From: RYN-230 sp963834515
Lineage (GTDB): Bacteria; Actinomycetota; Actinomycetes; Streptosporangiales; Streptosporangiaceae
Reading direction: 5' to 3'
Length of the DNA: 64,000 nucleotides
NCBI GenBank assembly: GCA_963834515.1
Contig: CAWICB010000007.1
Location: 930,001-994,000, forward strand
In this document: positions 52,817-60,956 of the stretch, piece after piece
Layout of the letters: every line of letters starts with the position of its first letter
How positions within the stretch are numbered: position 1 is the first letter of the stretch
Notes under the pieces: generated by a model
Told to the model about the DNA's origin: nothing
Seen by the model: the letters and a program-made list of their open reading frames with translations, nothing else
The model's database searches: none
Made by a program: the position numbers and the translations under genes

Positions 52817-54265
52817 GTGGACACCGCGAGCAGGCAGGACGCCGTGACCCGCGCCCAGGGCTGGGCCCTGGCGCTGGCGTCGGTGGCGTCGTTCATGGTC
52901 GTGCTGGACCTGCAGGTCGTCGCGACCGCGCTGACCACCATCCGCCGGGAGCTGGGCGCCTCGACCGGGCAGCTGGAGTGGACGGTCAACGCCTACTCGC
53001 TGGCCTTCGCCGTGCTGCTGATGACCGCAGCCGCGGTGGGCGACAGGTTCGGCCGGCGGCGGGTGTTCACCGCCGGCCTGGGGGTGTTCGCCGCGGGCTC
53101 GGCGGCGTGCGCGCTCGCGCCCGGGCCCGCCGCGCTGATCGCGGCGCGCGCGGTGCAGGGCGTCGGCGCAGCGATGGTCATGCCGCTGGCGCTGGCCCTG
53201 CTGAACGCGGCCGTCCCGGCCCAGCGCCGGGGCTGGGCGATGGGCATTTTCGGCTCGGTCACCGCGCTGGCGGTAGTAGTCGGGCCGGTGCTGGGCGGCG
53301 CCATCACCCAGGCCATCGGCTGGCCATGGATCTTCTGGCTGAACGTGCCGATCGGCCTGCTCACCATCCTGCTGGCGCTGCGCCACCTGGACGAGAGTTA
53401 CGGGCCGCGCGCTGCACTGGACCTGCCTGGTGTGGCGCTGGGCACCGCCGCCGCGCTCGGCCTGGTGTGGGGCCTGGTGCGCGGCAGCTCGGTCGGCTGG
53501 GCCAGCCCCGGGGCCGCCGGGGCGCTCGCCGCGGGCGCGGTGCTGGCTGTGGCGTTCACCGGCTGGGAACTGCGGGCCCGCGCGCCGATGCTGCCGATGC
53601 GCTTGTTTGCCATCCGGGGCTTCTCCGCGGGCAACGCCGCCGCCTTCCTCATGACCGCGTCGATCACCGGGACGGTGTTCTTCATGGCCCAGTTCCAGCA
53701 GGTCGGCCTCGGCCAGGATCCGCTCCGCACCGGGCTGCGGCTGCTGCCCTGGGGCGTGGCGCCATTGCTGATCGCACCGAGGGCGGGGAAGCTGGCCGAC
53801 CGGATCGGCGAGCGGCCGCTGGTCGTCTCCGGCCTGCTGCTGCAGGCGGCTGGTTTCGGCTGGATCGCCGTGATCGCCGCCCCCGGGCTGGCCTACCCGG
53901 CGATGCTCGCGCCGATGATGATTTCCGGCGCCGGGCTTGGCCTGGCCGTCCCGGCGGTCACCAAGGCCGTGGTCGGCTCGGTCCCGCGCGGCGACATCGG
54001 CAAGGCGTCCGGCGGTTTCAGCATGATGCGCCAGCTGGGCGGCGCGTTCGGTGTCGCGATCCTGGCCGCCGTGTTCGCCACGGCTGGCGGCTACACGTCG
54101 GCTGCCGCGTTCAGCAACGGGTTCGCGCCCGCCGTCGCAGCTGCGGCCGGCCTGGCCCTGGCCGGGGCCCTGGCCGGGCTGGGCCTGCCGCCCCGCCCCG
54201 GCCCGGCGCGGGACGCGCCGGGCGGGCGGGTGGCAGCCGGCCGCAGGCCTAAGTACGTCTCATGA
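52817..54265 (+). CDS. MFS drug exporter (DHA2, 14-TM)
   Basis: 482 residues. Conserved motif A (GDRFGRRRVF) after TM2 and motif C-like GPVLGGAITQAIGWPWIFWLNVPIG in TM5 region. ~14 TM helices as in EmrB/QacA. It exports cationic or hydrophobic drugs with protons. It lies 102 bp after the ECF41 gene; GTG at 52817 follows GGAGGAG. Possible co-regulation is inferred. Confidence 0.9.
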   Translation: MDTASRQDAVTRAQGWALALASVASFMVVLDLQVVATALTTIRRELGASTGQLEWTVNAYSLAFAVLLMTAAAVGDRFGRRRVFTAGLGVFAAGSAACALAPGPAALIAARAVQGVGAAMVMPLALALLNAAVPAQRRGWAMGIFGSVTALAVVVGPVLGGAITQAIGWPWIFWLNVPIGLLTILLALRHLDESYGPRAALDLPGVALGTAAALGLVWGLVRGSSVGWASPGAAGALAAGAVLAVAFTGWELRARAPMLPMRLFAIRGFSAGNAAAFLMTASITGTVFFMAQFQQVGLGQDPLRTGLRLLPWGVAPLLIAPRAGKLADRIGERPLVVSGLLLQAAGFGWIAVIAAPGLAYPAMLAPMMISGAGLGLAVPAVTKAVVGSVPRGDIGKASGGFSMMRQLGGAFGVAILAAVFATAGGYTSAAAFSNGFAPAVAAAAGLALAGALAGLGLPPRPGPARDAPGGRVAAGRRPKYVS

Positions 54266-54297
54266 CCGGGCCAGATCACGGCTCATCGCCGGCGGCT

Positions 54298-54984
54298 TCA
54301 CGCATCCGGGCCGTAGGCCGCGGCGACGTCCTGCGAGCTGCCCCACCCACTGTAAGTGGGCAGCTTGGGCCAGCCCGCGGGCGAGTCCTGCCACTCCTCC
54401 TGGCGCCCGTAGGGCAGCAGATCGATCAGCCCGAACGTGTAGCTGAGCTGCTCAGTGCCACGGCCGTTGGTGTGCCACGTGCGGTAGACGGTGTCGCCGT
54501 CACGCAGGAACACGTTGACCGCGAACCCACCGCCCGGCGGCGCGCCGACGTCGGTGCCGAATGGGCTGTTCGCGGTGGAATACCAGGTCATCGTGTTCCC
54601 GACGCGCCGCTTGTACGCGAGCGCCTCATCGATCGGGCCCTGGGTGACGATGACGAACCGGGCGTCATAGCTGTCCAGGAAATCCAGCCTGGTGTAGTGC
54701 GAAGTGAACCCGGTGCAGCCCGGGCACTGCCACTCCTCGCCGGGGAACCACATGTGGCTGTAGACGATCAGCTGTGACTTGCCGGCGAAGGCGTCGGCCA
54801 GCCGGACCGGCCCGTCCTCGCCGTCCAGGGTGTAGTCGGGCATCTTTACCATCGGCATCCGGCGCCGCTGCGCGGCGATCGCGTCGAGCTCCCGGGTGGC
54901 GGCCTTCTCCCGGGCGCGCAGTTCATCGAGCTCGCGCTGCCAGCTGGCGGCGTCCACGATAGGCGGCAGTGCGCTGGTGGTCAT
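54298..54984 (-). CDS. DUF899 thioredoxin-like protein
   Basis: 228 residues of the DUF899 family. LRAREKAATRELDAIAAQRRRMPMVK at the N-terminus, then thioredoxin-fold core with MWFPGEEWQCPGCTGF (CxxC). Role unknown, perhaps redox. Convergent with the MFS gene. Confidence 0.87.
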   Translation of the reverse strand: MTTSALPPIVDAASWQRELDELRAREKAATRELDAIAAQRRRMPMVKMPDYTLDGEDGPVRLADAFAGKSQLIVYSHMWFPGEEWQCPGCTGFTSHYTRLDFLDSYDARFVIVTQGPIDEALAYKRRVGNTMTWYSTANSPFGTDVGAPPGGGFAVNVFLRDGDTVYRTWHTNGRGTEQLSYTFGLIDLLPYGRQEEWQDSPAGWPKLPTYSGWGSSQDVAAAYGPDA

Positions 54985-55112
54985 GGCTCCTCCGAAGTGG
55001 GCCCGGTAGTTTGCGTTCCAGGTATGGACGCGGGCCGACCAGTGAATTCATCGGTGCCCGGCCGGGCCGCCCCGGAAAGCCGCCCGGCTGACCGGCGCGC
55101 CCCCACATACCC

Positions 55113-55139
55113 TGCACTTGGAGTGCAGTATGATGCACT
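55113..55139. promoter_or_regulatory. Overlapping inverted repeats upstream of the XRE-cupin gene
   Basis: TGCAC-TTGGA-GTGCA (55113-55127) and AGTGCA-GTATGA-TGCACT (55122-55139) share the middle GTGCA. The second ends one base before the ATG, so bound protein would block translation start or a leaderless transcript. Confidence 0.6.
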
Positions 55140-55140
55140 G

Positions 55141-55746
55141 ATGGATCAGCGCAGCGCTGACCTGGCGCTGGCCATCGGCGCCCGGGTCAGGCAGCAGCGG
55201 CAGTCACGGCGCTGGACGCTCGATCAGCTGGCCACGGCGGCCGGGGTGAGCCGCCGGATGGTGGTCAACGTCGAGCAGGGCGCCGCGAACCCCAGCGTGG
55301 GGACTCTGCTGCGGATCAGCGACGCGCTCGGCGTGGGGCTGCCGGCGCTGGTGGAGCGCCCGCAGCCCGAGCCGGTGAAGGTGACCCGCCATGGTGACGG
55401 CGCCGTCCTGTGGAGCAGCGCATCCGGCGGGCGCGGCGTGCTGGTGGCCGGCACCGAACCACCGGATGTGGCCGAACTGTGGGACTGGACCCTGGGGCCC
55501 GGGGACCAGCACGCCAGCGAGGCTCACGCGCCGGGTACCAAGGAGCTCATCCAGGTCCGGCACGGCACGATCAGGCTCGGGGTCGCCGGCCAGCCGGTCA
55601 CCCTGAATGCGGGCGACGCGGCCGCGTTCCCCGGCGGCGTGGCGCACACCTACGCCAATCCGGAGAATGGGCCGGCCAGGTTCTCGCTGGCCGTGTTCGA
55701 GCCGGGTGTGGGCCCGGGATCACGATCGGAGGCTGACCGTGCCTGA
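55141..55746 (+). CDS. XRE regulator with cupin domain
   Basis: 201 residues. HTH: IGARVRQQRQSRRWTLDQLATAAGVSRRMVVNVEQGAANPSVGTLLRISDALGVGL, cupin strands HAPGTKELIQVRHGTIRLGVAGQ and GVAHTYANPE. ATG at 55141. The next gene (B3/4 protein) overlaps by 8 bp. Regulators of this sort with B3/4 neighbours are conserved in actinomycetes. Confidence 0.88.
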   Translation: MDQRSADLALAIGARVRQQRQSRRWTLDQLATAAGVSRRMVVNVEQGAANPSVGTLLRISDALGVGLPALVERPQPEPVKVTRHGDGAVLWSSASGGRGVLVAGTEPPDVAELWDWTLGPGDQHASEAHAPGTKELIQVRHGTIRLGVAGQPVTLNAGDAAAFPGGVAHTYANPENGPARFSLAVFEPGVGPGSRSEADRA

Positions 55747-56461
55747 TGTGGCAACGCTCCAGGAGTTCCTGGCCGGCGGCCGGGTCGATGCCGCAGTGTT
55801 CGCGCTGCGGCCCGACTACCGCGCCATGCTGCTGGCCGTCAACGGGCTCATCCCGGCCCCGGGCGACCAGGCCAGCGACGCGCTGCTCCAGGCGGCCGAG
55901 GCCGCCGCCGCCGAGGCGCTCCGCGAGCGGCCCGTGGACCAGCTCCCGCACGTGGCGGCGTGGCGCGAGGCGTACCGGGCGTTCGGGGCCAAACCGCAGC
56001 GCACCCGCAACAGCCTGGAGGCACTGCTGCGCCGGGCCGCGTCCGGGCTGCCCCGGGTGAACCGGCTCACCGATCTCTACAACGCGCTCTCGGTGCTGCA
56101 CCAGATCCCGCTGGGCGGGGAGGACCTCAGCCGCTACAGCAGCGCGCCGCAACTGGTCCGCGCCACCGGCGCGGAGCCCTTCGACACCGTGGCTGACGGC
56201 GTCGCGGTGACCGAGCATCCTGACCCGGGTGAGGTGGTGTGGTGCGACGACGCCGGGGTGACCTGCCGTCGCTGGAACTGGCGCCAGGCCCGCCGTACTC
56301 AGCTCAGCGACGGCACCACCACGGCGCTGTTTATCCTCGACGCGCTCGACCCGGTGACCGACGCGGCACTGCACGCTACGGCCGACGACCTGGCCACTCA
56401 CCTGGCCCGGCTCGGGCCTGGCGTCCACGTCGCCCGCCGCCTGATCTGCCGGGCGGGATGA
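55739..56461 (+). CDS. B3/B4 tRNA-binding-domain protein
   Basis: 240 residues, similar to the B3/B4 editing domain of phenylalanyl-tRNA synthetase beta: VAAWREAYRAFGAKPQRTRNSLEALLRRA, PRVNRLTDLYNALSVLHQIPLGGEDL, with TTALFILDALDP near the end. Stand-alone B3/B4 proteins may edit mischarged tRNA or bind amino acids. GTG at 55739 overlaps the XRE-cupin gene by 8 bp. Confidence 0.85.
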   Translation: MPDVATLQEFLAGGRVDAAVFALRPDYRAMLLAVNGLIPAPGDQASDALLQAAEAAAAEALRERPVDQLPHVAAWREAYRAFGAKPQRTRNSLEALLRRAASGLPRVNRLTDLYNALSVLHQIPLGGEDLSRYSSAPQLVRATGAEPFDTVADGVAVTEHPDPGEVVWCDDAGVTCRRWNWRQARRTQLSDGTTTALFILDALDPVTDAALHATADDLATHLARLGPGVHVARRLICRAG

Positions 56462-56600
56462 ATCACGGCCCGGTAGGGGTCTTGTTGCCCAGGCCGGACA
56501 GTTGCCTCGTTTCCTGGCCCGGGCGGCACCGGCCTGGTCTCGTGCCTCCAGCTGGCCCGCGATCCCGGCCTTGGCCGCTGCCCGGCCGGGGGCGGCCGCC

Positions 56601-56837
56601 GTGTCGTTCCCCGAGTTCCTGGACGCTGCCCCAGCGGGCAAGAGCCTGGCCAGGATCACCTGGCCGGCCGCCGCCGCGATGTTCGCCACCCTGCAGCTGG
56701 AGCACCCGCTGGTTGCGCCCGGCGCCGCTTATTACGTGTTCACGGCAGCCGGCATCGCGGCCTCCCTGGCCATCATCGCAGCCACGTTCCCGCTGCTGCG
56801 GCGCATCACCGGCCCCGATGTGGCCAGAAACGAATGA
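56601..56837 (+). CDS. Small two-TM membrane protein
   Basis: 78 residues: an amphipathic start (FPEFLDAAPAGKSLARI), then two hydrophobic segments (TWPAAAAMFATLQL and YYVFTAAGIAASLAIIAATFPLL), then RRITGPDVARNE. GTG at 56601 chosen by composition. No homologue recognised. Confidence 0.5.
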   Translation: MSFPEFLDAAPAGKSLARITWPAAAAMFATLQLEHPLVAPGAAYYVFTAAGIAASLAIIAATFPLLRRITGPDVARNE

Positions 56838-56916
56838 GCGGCGCGCCGCCCGGCTGCGGTGGCGCGCCGCCGCGGCAGCGTGCCGGGTGCCCGGCCAAGA
56901 GGCTTGCCCCAACCAC

Positions 56917-57450
56917 CTACCTGTCCGGGTGGGCCATGGTGTCGATCACCGCGGTGGTGGCCAGGATGAGCACGTCGTTCTCGTCCGGGGCCACTTCGAC
57001 GCCATAGGTGTCCCGGGCGCGAAACCACCGTTTGGAGATCTCGGCGATCCTCGCCCCGTCCCGCTCGATGGTGTACTCGTGGTTCACGAAGTCACCCTGG
57101 GCATGCAGGTCAGGGCCGTCTTCCAGGTCCACCACCCAGCGCTCGCGCAACGGCGTGATCATGGCTTTGTGCACTAGCGCGACCCGCTGGCCGTCTGGTC
57201 CCTCGATCTCCATCGTGTCCCTGACGTGCATCACCCGGTGCTGGATCTTGCACAGCTCGTGCCCGTCCATGTCTTCGAACAGGATGGTCTTGCGCAGCCG
57301 CAGCGCCTTGCCGTCCAGCTTGAAAACGTGCTCGCCACGGTCGTTCTCGATCGTGTAGTCGTCGCCGATGGAGAACATGCGCTGGCGCATCTGGTAGCGC
57401 GTGGCCTCATGGTCGAAGCGACGTTCCTGCCGTCTCTTCCTGCCGAACAC
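56917..57450 (-). CDS. LURP-one-related (tubby-like) protein
   Basis: 177 residues. QMRQRMFSIGDDYTIENDRGEHVFKLDGKALRLRKTILFEDMDGHELCKIQHRVMHVRDTMEIE fits the LURP1/YxjI barrel that binds lipid or membranes. ATG at 57450 lies inside the 3' end of the upstream LAL gene (44 bp overlap), so it is likely in the same operon. Confidence 0.82.
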   Translation of the reverse strand: MFGRKRRQERRFDHEATRYQMRQRMFSIGDDYTIENDRGEHVFKLDGKALRLRKTILFEDMDGHELCKIQHRVMHVRDTMEIEGPDGQRVALVHKAMITPLRERWVVDLEDGPDLHAQGDFVNHEYTIERDGARIAEISKRWFRARDTYGVEVAPDENDVLILATTAVIDTMAHPDR

Positions 57451-59899
57451 AGTCCTGACCCCCTGCTGTCCGATCTGCCCGGCCGGTGCTGGCCGATGGC
57501 GCCAGTGTCGCGGCGGCGGGCCCGGCCCGCATCACCCGGCCGGGACGAGCGGCCGGACCGGGTAATAGCAGCCCGAGGCGGCGGCCCTCGGCGACCGCGT
57601 CCTTCCGGCCAGACACCCCGAGCTTCCGGTAGATGGCCTGGGTGTGCGTCTTGACCGTGTTCGGCGAGACGTACATGACGCTGGCCATCTCGCGGATCGA
57701 CAGCGTGCCGGTGAGCAGCCGCAGCACGGCCACTTCACGCCCGGTCAGCGGCTCGGCCGGGCCGAACCCAGCCGGGCCGCCCAGCCCCGCCGGGCCCAGC
57801 CGGGCCGGGCCGCCCACGCCAGCCGGGCCGCCCACCGCGCCCGGGCTGCCCGGCACCCGGCCATGCCCATTCAGCCGGCCCCGGCCGCCGGTCTGCCGCT
57901 CCAGCTTGTCCAGCCGGGCCAGCTGAGCCCCGGCGCCGTCAGGCAGCGCTTCCAGCACTTGCCGGGTCTCGGCCAGCAGCGCCGCCGCCCCGGCCTGATC
58001 GCCCAGGGCGGCCAGCACCGGCGCGTACCTGAGCAGCAGCTCCACGGTCGGCACCGGGCTGATCCCGGCCCACTTCCGGCGGATCCGCAGTGCGGTCCCG
58101 AACTCGCCCCGGGCCTGGTCCAGCTGGCCGCGCGCGGCATAAGCCGCGCCGGTGGCGATGTAGGCCAGCGAGCTCTGCGGTGCCCCGCTGAGCCCGACCA
58201 CCGGGTCGGTCACGATGTCCCGGGCCTGGTGCGCCGCGGCCTCGGCGTCAGCAACGCGCCCGCCGTCCGCGGCCAGCCAGGCGGACACGCTGAAACCGAG
58301 CACCCGGGCCAGGGCCAGCGGCGCCCTGGCCAGCCCGGCCTGATCCAGCTGGGCCGCGGCCTGCTCAGGCTGGCCGGAGAAGAACAGCATGGCCGCAAAC
58401 GCGGTACGGGCCAGCGCGTACCAGGGTGACTCGGGGTCGGTCTCCAGCCCGACCGCGACCTGGCCCGCCCGGCGGCCCGGGCCGATGCCGTCAAACCCGA
58501 AGCTGGCCTGCAGCAGCGCGGCGGAGAACTCGCACGACCGCATCCCGTCCGGCAGCGGTCCCTGGTCGCCGGCGGCCGACACCACGGTGAGCCAGCGCTG
58601 GATGGACCGCTGGTCCCCGGACACGGCCGCGACCCACATCGCGCAGTGCGCGGCCAGCGGGCTGGCGGCAATCCGCGCGTCGCCCAGCGAGTGCAGCCAG
58701 CCGGACACGGTCGCCATCCGGCCCGAGTCCACGTAGCTGTGCCAGTGCTGCGCGATGAGGCTGATCGCCGTGTCGGTGTCACCGGCGGCCAGCGAATGCC
58801 GGATCGCTTCCTCGGCCGAGCCCCAGACCTGGTGCCACGCACTGGCCCGCTTGTGCAGCGCGGCCACGCTGTCCGGCTCGGTCGTGGTCAGCTGGCTGTG
58901 CAGCACCTCGGCGAACAGGTGGTGGTAACGGAACCAGCGCCGGTTCTGGTCCAGCGGCACCACGAACAGGTTCTCCCGCTCGATCACGGAGATGATCCCG
59001 GCCGAATCAGCCGGGCCGGCCACCGCCTCGCACAGCGGCGCGCAGAACCGGCTGAGGATCGACGTCCGGGCCAGGAACTGGCGGACTTCGGCGGGCTGCC
59101 GGGTGAGCACTTCCTCGGCCAGGAAGTCGATGATGTACCGGTTCTCCCCGGTGAACTGGCGGACAAACGAAGTCGGCGACGCGTGACCGCGCAGTGACAG
59201 CGCGGCCAGGTAGACCCCGGCCGCCCAGCCTTCGGTCCGCTCCACCAGGTCGGTCAGGTCCGGGTCGGTCAGCGACGCCCCGGCCACTGAGCGCACCAGC
59301 GCGGCCGTCTCCCCGGCCCCGAACCGCAGGTCGGCCGGCCGGACCTCGGCCATCTCCCCGACCGCCCGCAGCCGGGCCAGGGCCAGCGGCGGGTCGGCGC
59401 GGGTGATGATGACCACCTGGGCCGACGGGGGCAGATGCGCCAGCAGCAGGGCCACCTGGTCGTGACAGGTCTGTTCGGCGATGACGTGGTAGTCGTCGAG
59501 CACCAGCACCACCGGGTCCGGCAGCGCAGCCAGCTGGTTGACGATCAGCGGCAGCACCACGCCGGCGAAGTCAGGCGCCTGCACCCGCAGCGCCTGCAGG
59601 ACCTGCTCACCGCCGAAGGCCGGGCAGGCCCGCTGCACGGCGCAGGCCAGGTGCCACCACAGCCGGCCCGGGTCGTCGTCCCCGGGATCGAGCGAGATCC
59701 ACGCGAACGGCCTGCCCTCGGCGGGGCTGGCGGCCCACTGCGCTACCAGCGTGCTCTTGCCGAAGCCGGCAGGCGCGTCGACCAGGATCAGCTTGGCCGT
59801 GACTGCGGCCAGGCCATGGATGAGCTCCGCCCGCTCGACCCATTCCTTGCGCAGCGGCGGAGCATAGAGCTTTGTTTCGACCAGCACCTCAGCACGCAT
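57407..59899 (-). CDS. LAL-type LuxR regulator (MalT-like, large ATPase)
   Basis: 830 residues. N-terminal STAND ATPase: Walker A APAGFGKST, Walker B VVLVLDDYH, and sensor motif RADPPLAL; middle TPR-like helices; C-terminal LuxR HTH (LTGREVAVLRLLTGTLSIREMASVMYVSPNTVKTHTQAIYRKLGV). The ATG at 59899 (MRAEVLVETKLYAPPL) is preferred over an upstream in-frame start since MalT-like proteins start so. It is a close paralogue of the gene at 60957. Confidence 0.88.
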   Translation of the reverse strand: MRAEVLVETKLYAPPLRKEWVERAELIHGLAAVTAKLILVDAPAGFGKSTLVAQWAASPAEGRPFAWISLDPGDDDPGRLWWHLACAVQRACPAFGGEQVLQALRVQAPDFAGVVLPLIVNQLAALPDPVVLVLDDYHVIAEQTCHDQVALLLAHLPPSAQVVIITRADPPLALARLRAVGEMAEVRPADLRFGAGETAALVRSVAGASLTDPDLTDLVERTEGWAAGVYLAALSLRGHASPTSFVRQFTGENRYIIDFLAEEVLTRQPAEVRQFLARTSILSRFCAPLCEAVAGPADSAGIISVIERENLFVVPLDQNRRWFRYHHLFAEVLHSQLTTTEPDSVAALHKRASAWHQVWGSAEEAIRHSLAAGDTDTAISLIAQHWHSYVDSGRMATVSGWLHSLGDARIAASPLAAHCAMWVAAVSGDQRSIQRWLTVVSAAGDQGPLPDGMRSCEFSAALLQASFGFDGIGPGRRAGQVAVGLETDPESPWYALARTAFAAMLFFSGQPEQAAAQLDQAGLARAPLALARVLGFSVSAWLAADGGRVADAEAAAHQARDIVTDPVVGLSGAPQSSLAYIATGAAYAARGQLDQARGEFGTALRIRRKWAGISPVPTVELLLRYAPVLAALGDQAGAAALLAETRQVLEALPDGAGAQLARLDKLERQTGGRGRLNGHGRVPGSPGAVGGPAGVGGPARLGPAGLGGPAGFGPAEPLTGREVAVLRLLTGTLSIREMASVMYVSPNTVKTHTQAIYRKLGVSGRKDAVAEGRRLGLLLPGPAARPGRVMRAGPAAATLAPSASTGRADRTAGGQDCVRQEETAGTSLRP

Positions 59900-60135
59900 A
59901 TGCGCACGCCCCGGCCGTCGGTCAACCGGACCGCGGACGGTGGCGCCAGCCTCCCCTCCCCGCAAGCACTAGCGACCACTGACCAGGATGCTGCAAAACG
60001 CCCGTTTCTGACAAGGAACACGCAAAGCTGGCGGCAACAGGGGTATAGCGGCGGCTGGTGACAGCACAGGCAACCCCGGGCGGCGCCCGGCACCGGCGGC
60101 CACTGCCCGCGCGCCCGCCAGGCTCGGCTGGCCCG

Positions 60136-60867
60136 TCACGTCAGCTGGCTGTGCGGGCCGCAGCGCCGGCCCGCACAGTGCGGCTGGCTGTGCCGGGCCA
60201 ACCGGGACAGGGACGTGATCGTAGTGCGGCGCCAGGTGGGCTGGCCAGCCGGAGCTTTCGGCTTCTCATGGGGCCACGGGCCGGATGCCTTATCGCCTCC
60301 CTGGCCAATAGCCACGATTCTGCATCGCCCAAGTATGATGCCCGAAGCCCCGATGGACGTGACCTTGCCGGTAATTGTCAGGACCGTGCCGCGGGCTATG
60401 CGCGCGAGATTCCGCTCGACCTCATAGCGGTCAGTGATCTGCATTAAAACAAACTTCCCAGCGGGCATCCTGAATTCCTGAAGGGTAACCGTAGAGTGGC
60501 CTTTGGCATATGGGGACACGTTGTCCAGGTGCCCGGTAAGCTGCATCCAGCTTCCATAGTGCTCCCGGGCCGCGGTCAGCTGGAGATCAGTCTTGCTCAT
60601 GCAGAGCTGCATGATCCGGGTAAGCTCGGCCGCCGTGAACTCGCGCGGGTGCTGCAGCGACCCTCCCCGTACGGCGTGCGCCGGCCCGCGCTTCTGGCCA
60701 GCAATGAGTACGCATCCGGTGACGACGGCTACGATTTCCACTACGAGGCACACGAGCGATATATTTGATTCATTGGTGGTAATTGTCGGGATTTCTGCAC
60801 CAATGGCGCCGAGCCCAGCAGTTATCAGAACGGAGCCCACGGTCCCCAAGTTTTGCCTGCTCAGCAT
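60136..60867 (-). CDS. Two-TM membrane protein of unknown function
   Basis: 243 residues. Two N-terminal hydrophobic segments (VGSVLITAGLGAIGAE; LVCLVVEIVAVVTGCVLIAG) and a cytosolic domain (REFTAAELTRIMQLC, FVLMQITDRYEVERNLARIARGTVLTITGKVTSIGASGIILGRCRIV) resembling an OB-like barrel. It lies between the two LAL genes on the same strand. Third-position bias is weaker than in neighbours. Confidence 0.6.
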   Translation of the reverse strand: MLSRQNLGTVGSVLITAGLGAIGAEIPTITTNESNISLVCLVVEIVAVVTGCVLIAGQKRGPAHAVRGGSLQHPREFTAAELTRIMQLCMSKTDLQLTAAREHYGSWMQLTGHLDNVSPYAKGHSTVTLQEFRMPAGKFVLMQITDRYEVERNLARIARGTVLTITGKVTSIGASGIILGRCRIVAIGQGGDKASGPWPHEKPKAPAGQPTWRRTTITSLSRLARHSQPHCAGRRCGPHSQLT

Positions 60868-60956
60868 GCTCGAAGAGTACCGGCGGTGATGTCACGCAGG
60901 CAAAGACACGCGGTAGATTATTATTCGCCGCACCAGAACGTCGATAAAGCTATTAT

